Of a DNA stretch of 64,000 nucleotides, positions 27,934 to 36,738 are shown in pieces. Position 1 is the first letter of the stretch; each line of letters starts with the position of its first letter. A program made the translations under genes and the position numbers. The notes beneath the pieces were generated by a model. It saw nothing but the letters and a program-made list of their open reading frames with translations, had not been told where the DNA came from and did no database searches. Source of the stretch: Ktedonobacter sp. SOSP1-85 (GTDB lineage Bacteria; Chloroflexota; Ktedonobacteria; Ktedonobacterales; Ktedonobacteraceae); the NCBI RefSeq assembly GCF_016587415.1, contig NZ_BNJI01000001.1, forward strand, positions 3,821,501 through 3,885,500, in the 5' to 3' direction.

Positions 27934-28327
27934 GGATGGTCTCCTGGTAGGTAGTACTTTTGGAATCGACAACGCGTGTATTGTATCATATCAGCATGCC
28001 TTATTATGCAAGTTATCACACGTATCTGACCGACAATACGTCTGTGACCTGGTACCTGGAAATGGTTGGCTGCTATTTCACTGCTTAAAGATGAAGAAGC
28101 GTGTGCGTTTACCCGCTTGGAGACACGCGCGTGTATGGAGAAGCTCTGAAGGATAAAAGCAATTTTGGAACGCTGTAAGCGCGTCTCGTCGATGCGCCAG
28201 GGCTTCGCTTGCGCACAGCATAGTACTGCTAGAAGCGTCTTGTTCTTGTGGTTGGGCGAGTACCCTAGCAGGAAAGTATATGGCTACGTTGTATAACAAG
28301 CGAGACTGGCGAAAGTGAGGAGTTATT
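27934..28327. other. Divergent promoter region, no gene seen
   Basis: Spacer of about 390 nt between rusA (left) and the zinc-ribbon repeat gene (right). AT-rich boxes near 27980-28000 and GTATAAC near 28290 may be -10 elements, but neither has a good -35. No hairpin of the long type is present. Confidence 0.3.
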
Positions 28328-29989
28328 GTGATTAGATGTAACCGTTGTGGGAATGTCTCCCCTGCTAGTGCGGGGCAGTGCCAGATGTGTGGTGCGCCGC
28401 TTGCTAGCAGTGTCGAAAATGGGCAGCCACTTGAAAACTGGCAGACGGGAAATATGGCCCCTGGCCGGAGTGGGCAGGGGCAGCAGGAACTTCCCGCGTG
28501 GCTAGAGTCGCTCCGCGCAGGAGAGATGTCGGCTGCGCCTCCCAAGAGTCCAGCGAGCTTTACGGCTGGGGACCTGGTTGAAGAGGGATCGTTACCGACA
28601 TGGATGCGTTCAGAGCGGGGCGAGACCGGAGAGGTGCCGCTACGTCCCTCGAGCTTTTCGGCCGCGACCACTGGCGAGGGGGGCATGCCCAAACAGGGCT
28701 TCGACGCTAATTCCTTGATTGATGAGAATTCGCTACCGTCCTGGATGCACGAGGGGAAGAAGAATGAAAGCGCTCCTCTGCCTCAGGGCTTTAATGCCTC
28801 TAGCCTGGTAGACTCCGAGGCGCTGCCCGAGTGGATGCGTCAGATCCATCCGCAGGCTCAGTCTTCCTCGCCCATGACGCCTACTCAGCAGCCTGCGCCG
28901 GCCATGCCAAATATCGCGCAGACACCACAGCCAGCGTCGATGCCTCCAATGCCAGCCGTGCCAGAGCCATTCACACAGGCACCTTCTCCCTTCAATTCCA
29001 CGCAGAATGCGGCGGCAGAGGTGAATTCCGGTGCTTTCTCGGCCAATTCGCTTATTGATCCACAGGCTCTCCCCTCCTGGATGAAGGAGAATGAGGCGGG
29101 CGGCGCTCAGAGCCCTGCTAGCGCACAGCCGCTTCAGCCGGGCTTTGCCGCTTCATCGCTGATTGACGCGAATGCGCTTCCAGGTTGGATGCGCGAGAAT
29201 GAGCAAGGTGCCCCATCGCAGTCGAACCCGGCAGCGAACGCTGGGGGTGCTATCTCTGCATCGTCTTTTGTTGATGTAAATGCCCTGCCCAGTTGGATGC
29301 GCGAAAGTGAAGGCTATGCTCAGGGGGGCGCGTCCACAGGTCCGCAAAGCGCCAATCAGGCGAGCATGCGTGTACCCAGTCGCCCACGTAGTGAGGTGAG
29401 TTCCACCGAGGGCAGTGAAGTCGCAGCCAATGTCTTCGCTTCAATGCTAGGTGTGGCCTCGGCGGCGCCACAATTCCCCGGGCAGCCACCAATGCAGCCA
29501 CAGCAGCCACAACAATTACAGCCAGGATCGGCTCCAATGAGCAACGGCTCGCCTTTTATGGGTGGAGCGCCAGGCGTACAGGGTCCGGCCTCTATGGGTA
29601 TGCCGCAGGGACCTACTTCCTCGCCAATGCCTCAGCCAGGTGGATATGCAGGGAGCGGTTCATTACCGGGTGGTATGCAAGGCGCAATGCCTGGTATGAT
29701 GGGGCAGCCGCCACAGCCTCAGCAAGGTCAGAGCATGTCTGGCATTTATAATAATCCCTACGCCTATGGCAACGCGCCTGCTGCGAATCCTAATCCCTAC
29801 AGCATGGGTGGAAACAGTCCGATGCCTATGGGGGGTATGGGGCAGATGCCAAATAGTACTAATAATATGCCCGGCGCGATGCCTTCACAGAGTGGTATTG
29901 GTCCAATGGCGGAGCAATCCCGATTGGAGTCGCAGAAACCCGCGAAACGTGGGTTGTTCAATGCGATCCGCGAGCTATTCTTCCGCTAA
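28328..29989 (+). CDS. Zinc-ribbon protein with repeated ASSLID-ALPSWM motifs
   Basis: A 553-residue protein of unknown function. The N-terminus is a zinc ribbon (CNRCGN and CQMCG, residues 4-21). Six copies of an 18-residue motif follow, of the form F-x-A-x-S-L-I-D-x-x-A-L-P-x-W-M-R-E, near residues 78, 125, 155, 237, 273 and 309; a degenerate ELPAWLESL precedes them. They are separated by Gln/Pro/Ala-rich linkers. The second half is Gly/Met/Pro/Gln-rich and disordered, ending with the amphipathic helix KRGLFNAIRELFFR. The GTG start follows GAGGAG by 6 nt. It is first in a unit with the MutL-like gene 25 nt downstream, suggesting a scaffold or docking protein. Confidence 0.8.
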   Translation: MIRCNRCGNVSPASAGQCQMCGAPLASSVENGQPLENWQTGNMAPGRSGQGQQELPAWLESLRAGEMSAAPPKSPASFTAGDLVEEGSLPTWMRSERGETGEVPLRPSSFSAATTGEGGMPKQGFDANSLIDENSLPSWMHEGKKNESAPLPQGFNASSLVDSEALPEWMRQIHPQAQSSSPMTPTQQPAPAMPNIAQTPQPASMPPMPAVPEPFTQAPSPFNSTQNAAAEVNSGAFSANSLIDPQALPSWMKENEAGGAQSPASAQPLQPGFAASSLIDANALPGWMRENEQGAPSQSNPAANAGGAISASSFVDVNALPSWMRESEGYAQGGASTGPQSANQASMRVPSRPRSEVSSTEGSEVAANVFASMLGVASAAPQFPGQPPMQPQQPQQLQPGSAPMSNGSPFMGGAPGVQGPASMGMPQGPTSSPMPQPGGYAGSGSLPGGMQGAMPGMMGQPPQPQQGQSMSGIYNNPYAYGNAPAANPNPYSMGGNSPMPMGGMGQMPNSTNNMPGAMPSQSGIGPMAEQSRLESQKPAKRGLFNAIRELFFR

Positions 29990-30014
29990 TTATTAGAGGA
30001 GTGGTTATCCAGAG

Positions 30015-31892
30015 ATGTACACACAACCCTATCCAGAGGGCGGACAGGGGCCAGCACAACAAAATCAACCTCCCGCGATGGCCAATTCATTGCTCGTCGC
30101 TGACTGTGGGACCGTCTTTACGAAGGTCTCACTTTTTGGGCTTGTTGAGGGCCAGTATCGCTTGATGGCGCGTGGAGAAGCGCCAACTACTATCGTACCT
30201 CCGCATGAAGATATAACCCGGGGCGTGATGCAAGCGCTCAACACCATTGAGTTCGTGACAGGCCGTAAGCTGGTGAAAGATGGCTTGGTTCTGACGCCAG
30301 AGCAGTCAAATGGCGATGGGGTGGATGCCTTTATTGCTACTATCAGCGCGGGTGGTCCACTGCGCCTGGTCGTTTTAGGTGCCGTCGATGCCAAATTAGA
30401 GAGTCTCGCTTCTCAGGCGATTTCAGGCCTATATGCGGAGATGCACGTTATCCCGGCCCCCTCGTTTCAGGCGGCAACCTCGCGGACCCCTCTTTCAGTG
30501 GGGGCCGCGGGGGCGGAGGAGAAAGCCCCTACCGAGACCTCCTCCTGGACACAGGAGCGCGTCACCAAAGAGTGGGAGCGCCAGCTGGCGCGTATGCGCG
30601 AGCTGCAGCCACAGGGAGCCTTAATTGTAGGCATGACTGATAGTCCTGCAGGCCCCAGTCCTCTGCAAGAGGCATGCCAGTTGCTAGTCAACGCGGATCG
30701 CCAGCGCAAGGAGCTCGGGAGCAAGGCTGGCGAAGTGCCAATCCTGTATGCCGGGGCGCCACAATATGTAGAGGCCGTGCGACGTATGCTCAAGGGGGTC
30801 TCCACTGTGACACGCCTGGATGCGCTAACCGCTTCCGAGCAGTTGGGCCAGGTGAGTCTGGCTGTTGGCGGCCTGCATGAGCGCAATGTAATCCAGAGCT
30901 TGCCAGGGTATGCGCGCTTACAGGAGTGGTCGGGTGGGGCCACGCCTGTCGCGACCGCTACCTCACTAAGCAGTCTGGTGCGTTTCCTGGCACAACACTA
31001 TGCCATGAATGTGACCGCGGTTGATGTGGGTGGGCTGACAACGACAGTGATGCTGGCTGGTGAGCAGGGCGAATTTGTACCCACTGTAAATGCTGGTATT
31101 GGTGTCGGGCCGGGCCTGAGCGCGTTGTTGCAGCGTGTTGGTTGGCAACGTGTCGGTCGCTGGCTACCTTTCGTGGTGACGGAAGAGGAACTGCGCCAGT
31201 ACGCGCTAAATCAGATGGCGCATCCCGCCTCTCTCCCCACGAGTTCGCGCGAGTTAGCCTTTAGCCAGGCTTTTGCGCGTGAAGCAATGATGATCACCAT
31301 GGAGGAGGCTCAGAAGGCCAGCGGCGATGAACTCAACCCTGATCTCATTCTTGCCACAGGCGGTATTCTGGCCCATACACCCAAATATAGCCAGGTGGCG
31401 ATGATGCTGCTTGATGCGCTCCAGCCACGTGGTATTACGTCACTCGTACTGGATCGCACCATGCTGATCTCGCAACTGGGGGCTGTTGCCAGTATCGCGC
31501 CCATCGTTGCGGTACAAGTGAATGAAAATGATGCCGTTTCGCACCGCCTGGGAACCTGTGTGATCCCCTATGGCGATTTGAAACCAGGGCAATTAGCCGT
31601 GCGTGTTGGTGTAGAATATAGTAATGGACGCCAGATTAATGTCGATGTAATGGCTGGCTCTATCGAGGTCATTCCGCTGAAGGTAAACGAGCAAGCCCTG
31701 TTGACCCTCTTCCCCGCGCCGGGAGTTGATGTGGGTCTTGGCCCTGGCGAGCGTGCGCGTGCTGCCGAAGAGATCGATGGTGGCCTGGTGGGTCTGATTA
31801 TCGACGCACGTGGGCGTCCCCTGGCGCTTCCTGCAAATGATGTGGAGCGGCATGCCCGCCTCACACAATGGATGCAGGCGTTGAACGTCTAA
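30015..31892 (+). CDS. MutL (glutamate mutase L)-like ASKHA ATPase
   Basis: A 625-residue cytoplasmic protein. The phosphate-1 motif VADCGTVFTKVSLFG lies near residue 28; the MutL core repeats another ASKHA motif as VDVGGLTTTVMLAGE near residue 340, and LILATGGILAHTPK (adenosine motif) follows. In Clostridium, MutL lies between the subunits of B12-dependent glutamate mutase, but its role is not settled and no mutase subunit gene is found here. The protein therefore probably has another role in Chloroflexota. It lies between the zinc-ribbon repeat gene and the gene at 31965, and all three are probably co-transcribed. Confidence 0.8.
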   Translation: MYTQPYPEGGQGPAQQNQPPAMANSLLVADCGTVFTKVSLFGLVEGQYRLMARGEAPTTIVPPHEDITRGVMQALNTIEFVTGRKLVKDGLVLTPEQSNGDGVDAFIATISAGGPLRLVVLGAVDAKLESLASQAISGLYAEMHVIPAPSFQAATSRTPLSVGAAGAEEKAPTETSSWTQERVTKEWERQLARMRELQPQGALIVGMTDSPAGPSPLQEACQLLVNADRQRKELGSKAGEVPILYAGAPQYVEAVRRMLKGVSTVTRLDALTASEQLGQVSLAVGGLHERNVIQSLPGYARLQEWSGGATPVATATSLSSLVRFLAQHYAMNVTAVDVGGLTTTVMLAGEQGEFVPTVNAGIGVGPGLSALLQRVGWQRVGRWLPFVVTEEELRQYALNQMAHPASLPTSSRELAFSQAFAREAMMITMEEAQKASGDELNPDLILATGGILAHTPKYSQVAMMLLDALQPRGITSLVLDRTMLISQLGAVASIAPIVAVQVNENDAVSHRLGTCVIPYGDLKPGQLAVRVGVEYSNGRQINVDVMAGSIEVIPLKVNEQALLTLFPAPGVDVGLGPGERARAAEEIDGGLVGLIIDARGRPLALPANDVERHARLTQWMQALNV

Positions 31893-31964
31893 ATGCCTTT
31901 CAAAATGGATGCGGGCGTGCAGTAGCACCCTGGCGATAAGCAGAGGCATCCGGGAGGTCAAGCC

Positions 31965-32927
31965 ATGGCCAATCCTCTTGGTTGGTTAGTGGTTCCACGC
32001 ATACAGGTGCAGCGCGAGCGCTGGCCTGGTGCTCACACAATCAAAGCGATACCCCTGATTCAGCCCGGTCAGGAGGTCCTGCCTGACCAACCTGTTCTGC
32101 AAATCGAAGCAACGAAAGCGCTTTATGAGCCGTCGGCGCGAGCATCGCTCGCGCCACGGCTTATTTCATCTTCACCTGGCTCACATGAACTGGTGCTCGC
32201 TGGTCTCCATGGGCGTGTTCTGGCTGTGACGCCACGTAATGGTGTGCTTATAGAGAGTCGCGCGGCAGTTGTTCAGGGCTGCATGGGCGCGGGCTACCAG
32301 GTCGTAGGGAAACTGGTCATGTGGGATGGCAAGGCAATTAGCGAGGAGCTCCCTGGTTCGCTGCTCATTGTGCTCGGCCCGGCAAATCTCGCGTTACTGC
32401 ACCAGGCCCTACAAGCGAAAGCCATAGGCCTGGTTGCCAGCAGTATTGCGCTGCCTGACTTGGAAGGCTTTCTGCATACCGACCTGCTGCAACTCTTCGT
32501 CAGCCGGGATATTGAACTGGCCTCCTCTTATTTACCACCATTAACCCTGCTTTTTACCGAGGGCATAGGCGAGTTCCCTATGCCAGAGAGCTTGAAGGGC
32601 ATATTGCAAAGCTATGAAGGCTCCTTCGCGCTCCTATCAGGTCTGACCTCCCTGGCGCATCACCTGTTGCCCGAACTGGTGATCTCGTTGCCAGCGGAGG
32701 AGACTGGGCCTGATTGGCAGCCAGTTGTGCCCAGACATGCCTTAAAGATAGGCATCTCGGTGCGTGTCATGGGGGGAGAGTACGCGGGTGTAAGTGGTAT
32801 CCTGGACCATCTCTTTTCTCATGAGCAGCAGTTTCCCTCCGGCATTCGCGCCCGTGCCGCGCGTGTGCAATTGGAGAGTGGAGCATATATCATTGTTCCT
32901 ATAGTACACCTGGAACGTATCGGATGA
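31965..32927 (+). CDS. Hypothetical protein with barrel-sandwich and KOW-like ends
   Basis: A 320-residue soluble protein. The N-terminus (residues 20-50, IKAIPLIQPGQEVLPDQPVL) has the PGQ-V--xxPVL pattern of barrel-sandwich (biotinyl/lipoyl-like) domains, but no modifiable Lys in the usual MKM context. The middle part has GLHGRVLAVTPRNGVLIE and a Rossmann-like strand (GSLLIVLGPANLALL). The C-terminus (VRVMGGEYAGVSGILDHLF) resembles a KOW/SH3 barrel as in NusG-like proteins. No family was recognised. It is third in the zinc-ribbon/MutL-like unit and ends 6 nt before a cluster of DnaA boxes. Confidence 0.65.
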   Translation: MANPLGWLVVPRIQVQRERWPGAHTIKAIPLIQPGQEVLPDQPVLQIEATKALYEPSARASLAPRLISSSPGSHELVLAGLHGRVLAVTPRNGVLIESRAAVVQGCMGAGYQVVGKLVMWDGKAISEELPGSLLIVLGPANLALLHQALQAKAIGLVASSIALPDLEGFLHTDLLQLFVSRDIELASSYLPPLTLLFTEGIGEFPMPESLKGILQSYEGSFALLSGLTSLAHHLLPELVISLPAEETGPDWQPVVPRHALKIGISVRVMGGEYAGVSGILDHLFSHEQQFPSGIRARAARVQLESGAYIIVPIVHLERIG

Positions 32928-32932
32928 CGAGG

Positions 32933-32985
32933 TTATCCACAAATGAAGGCAGTTATCCACAAATTTACTAGCGTTTTGTGGATAA
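32933..32985. promoter_or_regulatory. Cluster of three perfect DnaA boxes
   Basis: TTATCCACA occurs exactly at 32933-32941 and 32953-32961, and its complement TGTGGATAA at 32977-32985. The two direct boxes are 20 nt apart and the third is inverted 24 nt on. The region between is AT-rich. Three exact matches to the strongest E. coli-type box in 53 nt are very unlikely by chance. No dnaA or dnaN gene lies in the window, so this may be a DnaA-titration or DnaA-regulated site rather than oriC. Confidence 0.7.
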
Positions 32986-33050
32986 CTTGTCAAGCGTTTA
33001 CAGCGTAAGTAGTAATATTGAGCTATATTGGGAGGCGCGGGGAAACTGAT

Positions 33051-33107
33051 GCTGCTGAAGCACGCGTCTACATATACAGCTCATATGTAGACGCGTGCTT
33101 CAGCAGC
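33051..33107. repeat. Long perfect hairpin, family A copy 1
   Basis: Arms 33051-33075 and 33083-33107 pair perfectly over 25 bp with a 7-nt loop. The arm GCTGCTGAAGCACGCGTCTA recurs with one change at 43012 and, partly, at 35306. It lies between the DnaA boxes and the end of gpmI. Confidence 0.65.
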
Positions 33108-33159
33108 GTCAGTCGAGCGTTTGCGCCCACCTGCCCACCCACTCTACACCTCTTTATTG

Positions 33160-34743
33160 CTAGAATTGGAGCAGGGAGTGTCCCGACATCTCTTTGGGTT
33201 GGGGAATATTCATCAGTTGTAGGAGGGTGGGAGCGACATCGGCCAGAATACCGTCGGTGCGTAGTTTCGCCTGAGCCAGTTGAGGCGATATCAAGTAGAA
33301 GGGGACCGGGTTAGTGGTGTGAGCGGTAAAAGGTTTGCCGGTATCGTACTCGATCAACTGTTCCGCGTTGCCGTGATCGGCGGTAATCAAGACGCTACCG
33401 CCAGTGGCGAGCGTGGCCTCAACAACCTGCCCAACCCCCGTATCCACGGCCTCAACCGCCTTCACGGCGGCATCGATCACGCCGGTATGCCCCACCATAT
33501 CCGCGTTGGCGTAGTTCATGACCACGAAATCATAGTCGCCACTGCGAATATGCTCGATGGCGGTCCTGGTAATGCCAGCCGCGCTCATCTCAGGTTGCAG
33601 GTCATAGGTGGGAACTTTAGGCGAGGGTACGAGGTCGCGATCTTCACCGCTGAACGGAGTTTCGCGGCGCCCATTGATAAAGTAAGTGACATGGGCATAC
33701 TTCTCTGTCTCGGCGGTATGGAACTGGCGCAGGCCACGTTCAGCAATGACGCGTGCCAGGGGCATCTCAACCTCGTCTGCACGATAGGCTACCCCGGCAT
33801 CCAGGCCTGCTTCGTACTCGGTCATCATGACAAAGGCCAGGTCGGCGAGTCTGGGGCCGCGTGCGAATTTTCCCTCGGCCTGTGGAGGCAGCTCAGGCAT
33901 GACAAAGGCCTTGGTAAGCTGGCGCGCGCGATCCGGGCGGAAGTTATAGTGGATGACGGCATCCCCCGCCTGAACGGTAGCTACAGGCTTGCCATGCTCC
34001 ATAATGACAGTTGGGAGGATAAACTCATCGGTCACTTTCTGATCGTATGACTGTTGGATGGCTTCCAGGGCTGAGCTGGCCTGCAAGCCCTCGCCCCTGG
34101 TCATCGCCAGGTAGGTCTTGCCAGTGCGATCCCAGCGGTTATCGCGATCCATGGCATAGTAACGCCCGGAGACTGTCGCGACCCTGGCGGCGTGTTCGCC
34201 GCCTATCTCCTGTGCGCGGGCCTGTAAGCGTTTCATAAACTCGACCCCGCCAGTGGGCGAGGCGTCGCGCCCATCGGTAAATGAGTGGATATACACATGC
34301 TCCAGATCATGCATATGAGCCAGGGTGAGAAGGGCCTCCAGGTGGCTCTCATGTGCGTGCACACCGCCATTGCCGAGCAGACCACAGATGTGTAGCTGGG
34401 AGTTGTTTTTCTTCACATGCTCGATGGCCTTTAAGAAGGCGGGATTCTGAAAGAAACTGCCATCGCGAATCGACTCACTGACACGCGTATAGTCTTGCAG
34501 GACACGCTTGCCTGCGCCGATGTTCTGGTGTCCAACCTCGGAGTTGCCCATCTGCCCATCGGGAAGACCCACAGCCTCACCGGAGGTCTTGACCGCTGTG
34601 TGGGGCCACAGCCGTCCAAGTTTATCGAGGTTGGGGGTGCGTGCCAGCGCAATGGCATTTCCCTCGGTGCGCGGATTAATGCCCCAGCCGTCCATAATGA
34701 TAAGGACAAAAGGGCTTTTGCGTCCAGCTGGTGTAATACTCAT
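33160..34743 (-). CDS. gpmI: 2,3-bisphosphoglycerate-independent phosphoglycerate mutase
   Basis: A 527-residue Mn-dependent glycolytic enzyme that interconverts 3- and 2-phosphoglycerate through a phosphoserine. The N-terminal metal site IMDGWGINPR, the catalytic Ser in MGNSEVGHQNIGAG, HSFTDGRDASPTG, NFRPDRARQLTKAF, and the C-terminal metal site ITADHGNAEQLIEY and FTAHTTNPVP are all intact. Length is normal. It is monocistronic and converges on the zinc-ribbon/MutL-like unit. Confidence 0.95.
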   Translation of the reverse strand: MSITPAGRKSPFVLIIMDGWGINPRTEGNAIALARTPNLDKLGRLWPHTAVKTSGEAVGLPDGQMGNSEVGHQNIGAGKRVLQDYTRVSESIRDGSFFQNPAFLKAIEHVKKNNSQLHICGLLGNGGVHAHESHLEALLTLAHMHDLEHVYIHSFTDGRDASPTGGVEFMKRLQARAQEIGGEHAARVATVSGRYYAMDRDNRWDRTGKTYLAMTRGEGLQASSALEAIQQSYDQKVTDEFILPTVIMEHGKPVATVQAGDAVIHYNFRPDRARQLTKAFVMPELPPQAEGKFARGPRLADLAFVMMTEYEAGLDAGVAYRADEVEMPLARVIAERGLRQFHTAETEKYAHVTYFINGRRETPFSGEDRDLVPSPKVPTYDLQPEMSAAGITRTAIEHIRSGDYDFVVMNYANADMVGHTGVIDAAVKAVEAVDTGVGQVVEATLATGGSVLITADHGNAEQLIEYDTGKPFTAHTTNPVPFYLISPQLAQAKLRTDGILADVAPTLLQLMNIPQPKEMSGHSLLQF

Positions 34744-34953
34744 CTCAACAGAACTCCATCGAAGTTATTGTAGTGCTCATTTGCCCCTCCATTGTAGCAT
34801 GCTGAGGAAGAGTGGAGTATGCTGTGATCCCTCGCGCCTGCGGTGCTCACTTGCGCATGGGCGAAGTTGGTTGTATCTAATGCTACCTCTGTTTCGTGTC
34901 CCGAGTAGAGATGAGTATCTTTCCCTTGATATAGAGAGTAGAGGGTGTGGTTT

Positions 34954-35232
34954 ATGTCAAACTTTTTGCCATTGTGGCTGGGACTGATCATACTGGTGTT
35001 TGCCATTGTGCTGGCTGTGCAGCTTGTGGGCGCTCGCAGAACGAAGAAGAGCGAGAGCACACAGCAGATAGATAACACCCATCCTGAGGCGCATATAGAT
35101 CTGAAAGACAAAAACGTGGCTGAGCGCCTGGGTGTGCCCTCTGCCAGCGAAACCGGGGTTGATCCTCGTGGCGAGGACGTTGGGGGCAACTTCTGGGAGG
35201 TCCCCAAAAAAGATGAACAGACCAGGAAGTAA
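34954..35232 (+). CDS. Small single-pass membrane protein
   Basis: A 92-residue protein with one N-terminal transmembrane helix (FLPLWLGLIILVFAIVLAVQLVG in short: residues 3-25) followed by a basic stop-transfer (RRTKKSE) and a charged hydrophilic tail. The ATG at 34954 follows AGAGGGTGTGGTTT; an upstream GTG is less likely. No family recognised. Confidence 0.6.
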   Translation: MSNFLPLWLGLIILVFAIVLAVQLVGARRTKKSESTQQIDNTHPEAHIDLKDKNVAERLGVPSASETGVDPRGEDVGGNFWEVPKKDEQTRK

Positions 35233-35254
35233 CCTCTTCCTGCTATAGATAAAG

Positions 35255-35283
35255 AGATGTTACCATGGTCTATGGTAACATCT
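35255..35283 (+). terminator. Hairpin after small membrane protein gene
   Basis: A 12-bp perfect stem AGATGTTACCAT/ATGGTAACATCT with a 5-nt loop, 22 nt after the stop at 35232. It lacks a T run. Confidence 0.5.
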
Positions 35284-35294
35284 AGTGTAGCTAC

Positions 35295-35369
35295 CGAAAC
35301 GTCATGCGCTGCTAAAGCACGCGCCTACATATCATGGGACGGCGTGCTTTAGCAGCGCATGACGTTTCG
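35295..35369. repeat. Long perfect hairpin, family A copy 2, 28-bp stem
   Basis: Arms 35295-35322 and 35342-35369 pair perfectly with a 19-nt loop. The inner part (GCTGCTAAAGCACGC) and the loop start (CCTACATAT) match the family A hairpins at 33051 and 43009, while the outer part CGAAACGTCATGC is its own. The rest of the spacer up to 35641 shows no gene. Confidence 0.65.
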
Positions 35370-35641
35370 TCCCCCAGCGCCGTTCTCTACCCTTCTACAT
35401 ATCCCTTCCAACATTTTTCGTGGTAGCACGTATTTGATACGGAGGTTGCTCTAAAGAGGCTGAGCCTGCTTGCAGAGAGTCGAAAACAGGCAAAGAGGCG
35501 TATAGTAAATAGAGTTGGGCATCCAGAAATATGTTACTCATACGTTGATTTGATAGAGCGAGCGGTGATGCGTTAGTAATCTGTGATATGGTAGCAATTC
35601 TCTATGAGATGCGATAGCGCGAAGTGGAAGGACTTGTACAT

Positions 35642-36661
35642 ATGCGTAGAGACCGGAAGTGGCCTTCTATGAGGAGGCGTTTGGGACTGAGTTCAATGGC
35701 GCTGTTTGCCGCGCTGTGCCTTGTGCTTATGTCCACCTTGAGCGTACTGGCGAACTCTGTCAATATCTATGACAACGCCGGTGTGTTGAATCGAAGTCGT
35801 GTCCAGAGCGCGGCGAATTCCCTGTCTTCCAATGTGAGCATCTATACGACTTCGGGCTTCAACGGCTCCAAGTCGTCTTTTCAACAGACGACAGCCAATA
35901 AGGTGAGTGGCTCCAATCACGTCGTCATGGCGATAGATACCACCCATCATTGGGTCTGGTTTGCGGGAAAGCCCTTTACAACTAACCAGTATAATGACGC
36001 TGCTAGCGCTTTTAGTAGTAATTTCCACGGTGGAGATTACACTGGCGCAACGGTTGCGGCTCTGCAATCGCTCCACAATGCTAATGGTGGCTTTATGGGC
36101 CTGGGCGCACAAAGTGGAAGCTCTTTTGGCGGCTCAACGCTCTGTTGCTGCCTGGGCTTGCTGGTATTGCTGGGTTTGGGTGCCTTTGTCTTCTCGCGCA
36201 GGCGCCGAGGAGGCGGTGGCTTTGGCGGCGGTGGTGGTTTCGGCGGTGGCAGTGGCTTTGGAGGCCTCTTTGGTCGGCGCAATGTACCACCTTCGGGAGG
36301 CTATCCACCCTATAATCAATATGGACAGCCCTATCCACCCAACTATAACCAGGGTGGCGGGATGAATCCCTGGGCGGCTGGTGGCCTGGGTGCCGCGGCT
36401 GGTGGCCTGGTAGGCTATGAACTGGGCCGTGAACAGGGCGAGCGCGAGAGGCGCGAAGATGATTACGGTCAGGGTGGCGACTTTGGCGGCAATCAAGGTG
36501 GTGGAGATTTCGGCGGCGGAGACTTTGGTGGTAATCAGGGTGGAGGAGATTTTGGCGGAGGTGGTGGAGACTGGGGCGGAGGAGGTGGTGGAGACTTTGG
36601 AGGAGGCGGCGGCGATTTTGGTGGAGGTGGTGGCGACAGCGGTGGCGGCGGGAGCTTCTAG
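35642..36661 (+). CDS. TPM-domain protein with glycine-rich tail
   Basis: A 339-residue protein. A signal peptide (residues 15-37, ending VLA) precedes a TPM/DUF477-like extracytoplasmic domain (IYDNAGVLNRSRVQSAANSL, VVMAIDTTHHWVWF). One transmembrane helix (STLCCCLGLLVLLGLGAFVF) and a basic stop follow, then a long cytoplasmic Gly-rich tail with (G)GGDFGG repeats and a short Glu/Arg helix (LGREQGERERREDD). This resembles the YgcG/TPM family, in which the TPM domain is often a phosphatase-like or chaperone-like module. The start at ATG 35642 is the last of several possible starts; the ribosome site is weak (GGAAGGACTTGTACAT). Confidence 0.8.
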   Translation: MRRDRKWPSMRRRLGLSSMALFAALCLVLMSTLSVLANSVNIYDNAGVLNRSRVQSAANSLSSNVSIYTTSGFNGSKSSFQQTTANKVSGSNHVVMAIDTTHHWVWFAGKPFTTNQYNDAASAFSSNFHGGDYTGATVAALQSLHNANGGFMGLGAQSGSSFGGSTLCCCLGLLVLLGLGAFVFSRRRRGGGGFGGGGGFGGGSGFGGLFGRRNVPPSGGYPPYNQYGQPYPPNYNQGGGMNPWAAGGLGAAAGGLVGYELGREQGERERREDDYGQGGDFGGNQGGGDFGGGDFGGNQGGGDFGGGGGDWGGGGGGDFGGGGGDFGGGGGDSGGGGSF

Positions 36662-36681
36662 GCCATATATGGCTCTTGCAG

Positions 36682-36732
36682 AAACAAAAATACTGTCCGG
36701 GTTCGTTCTGAACCCGGACAGTATTTTTGTTT
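36682..36732. terminator. Bidirectional terminator hairpin, 23-bp stem
   Basis: Arms 36682-36704 and 36710-36732 pair perfectly with a 5-nt loop GTTCT. The outer stem is A/T-rich (AAACAAAAATAC/GTATTTTTGTTT), so both strands end in U-rich runs. It separates the TPM gene from the converging end of the ATP synthase operon (atpC stop at 36739). Confidence 0.85.
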
Positions 36733-36738
36733 TGTTTC

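Noticed and set aside
32933-32985. oriC
   Set aside because: Three DnaA boxes alone are too few, and neither dnaA, dnaN, gyrB nor rpmH is nearby; kept as a DnaA site of unknown role.
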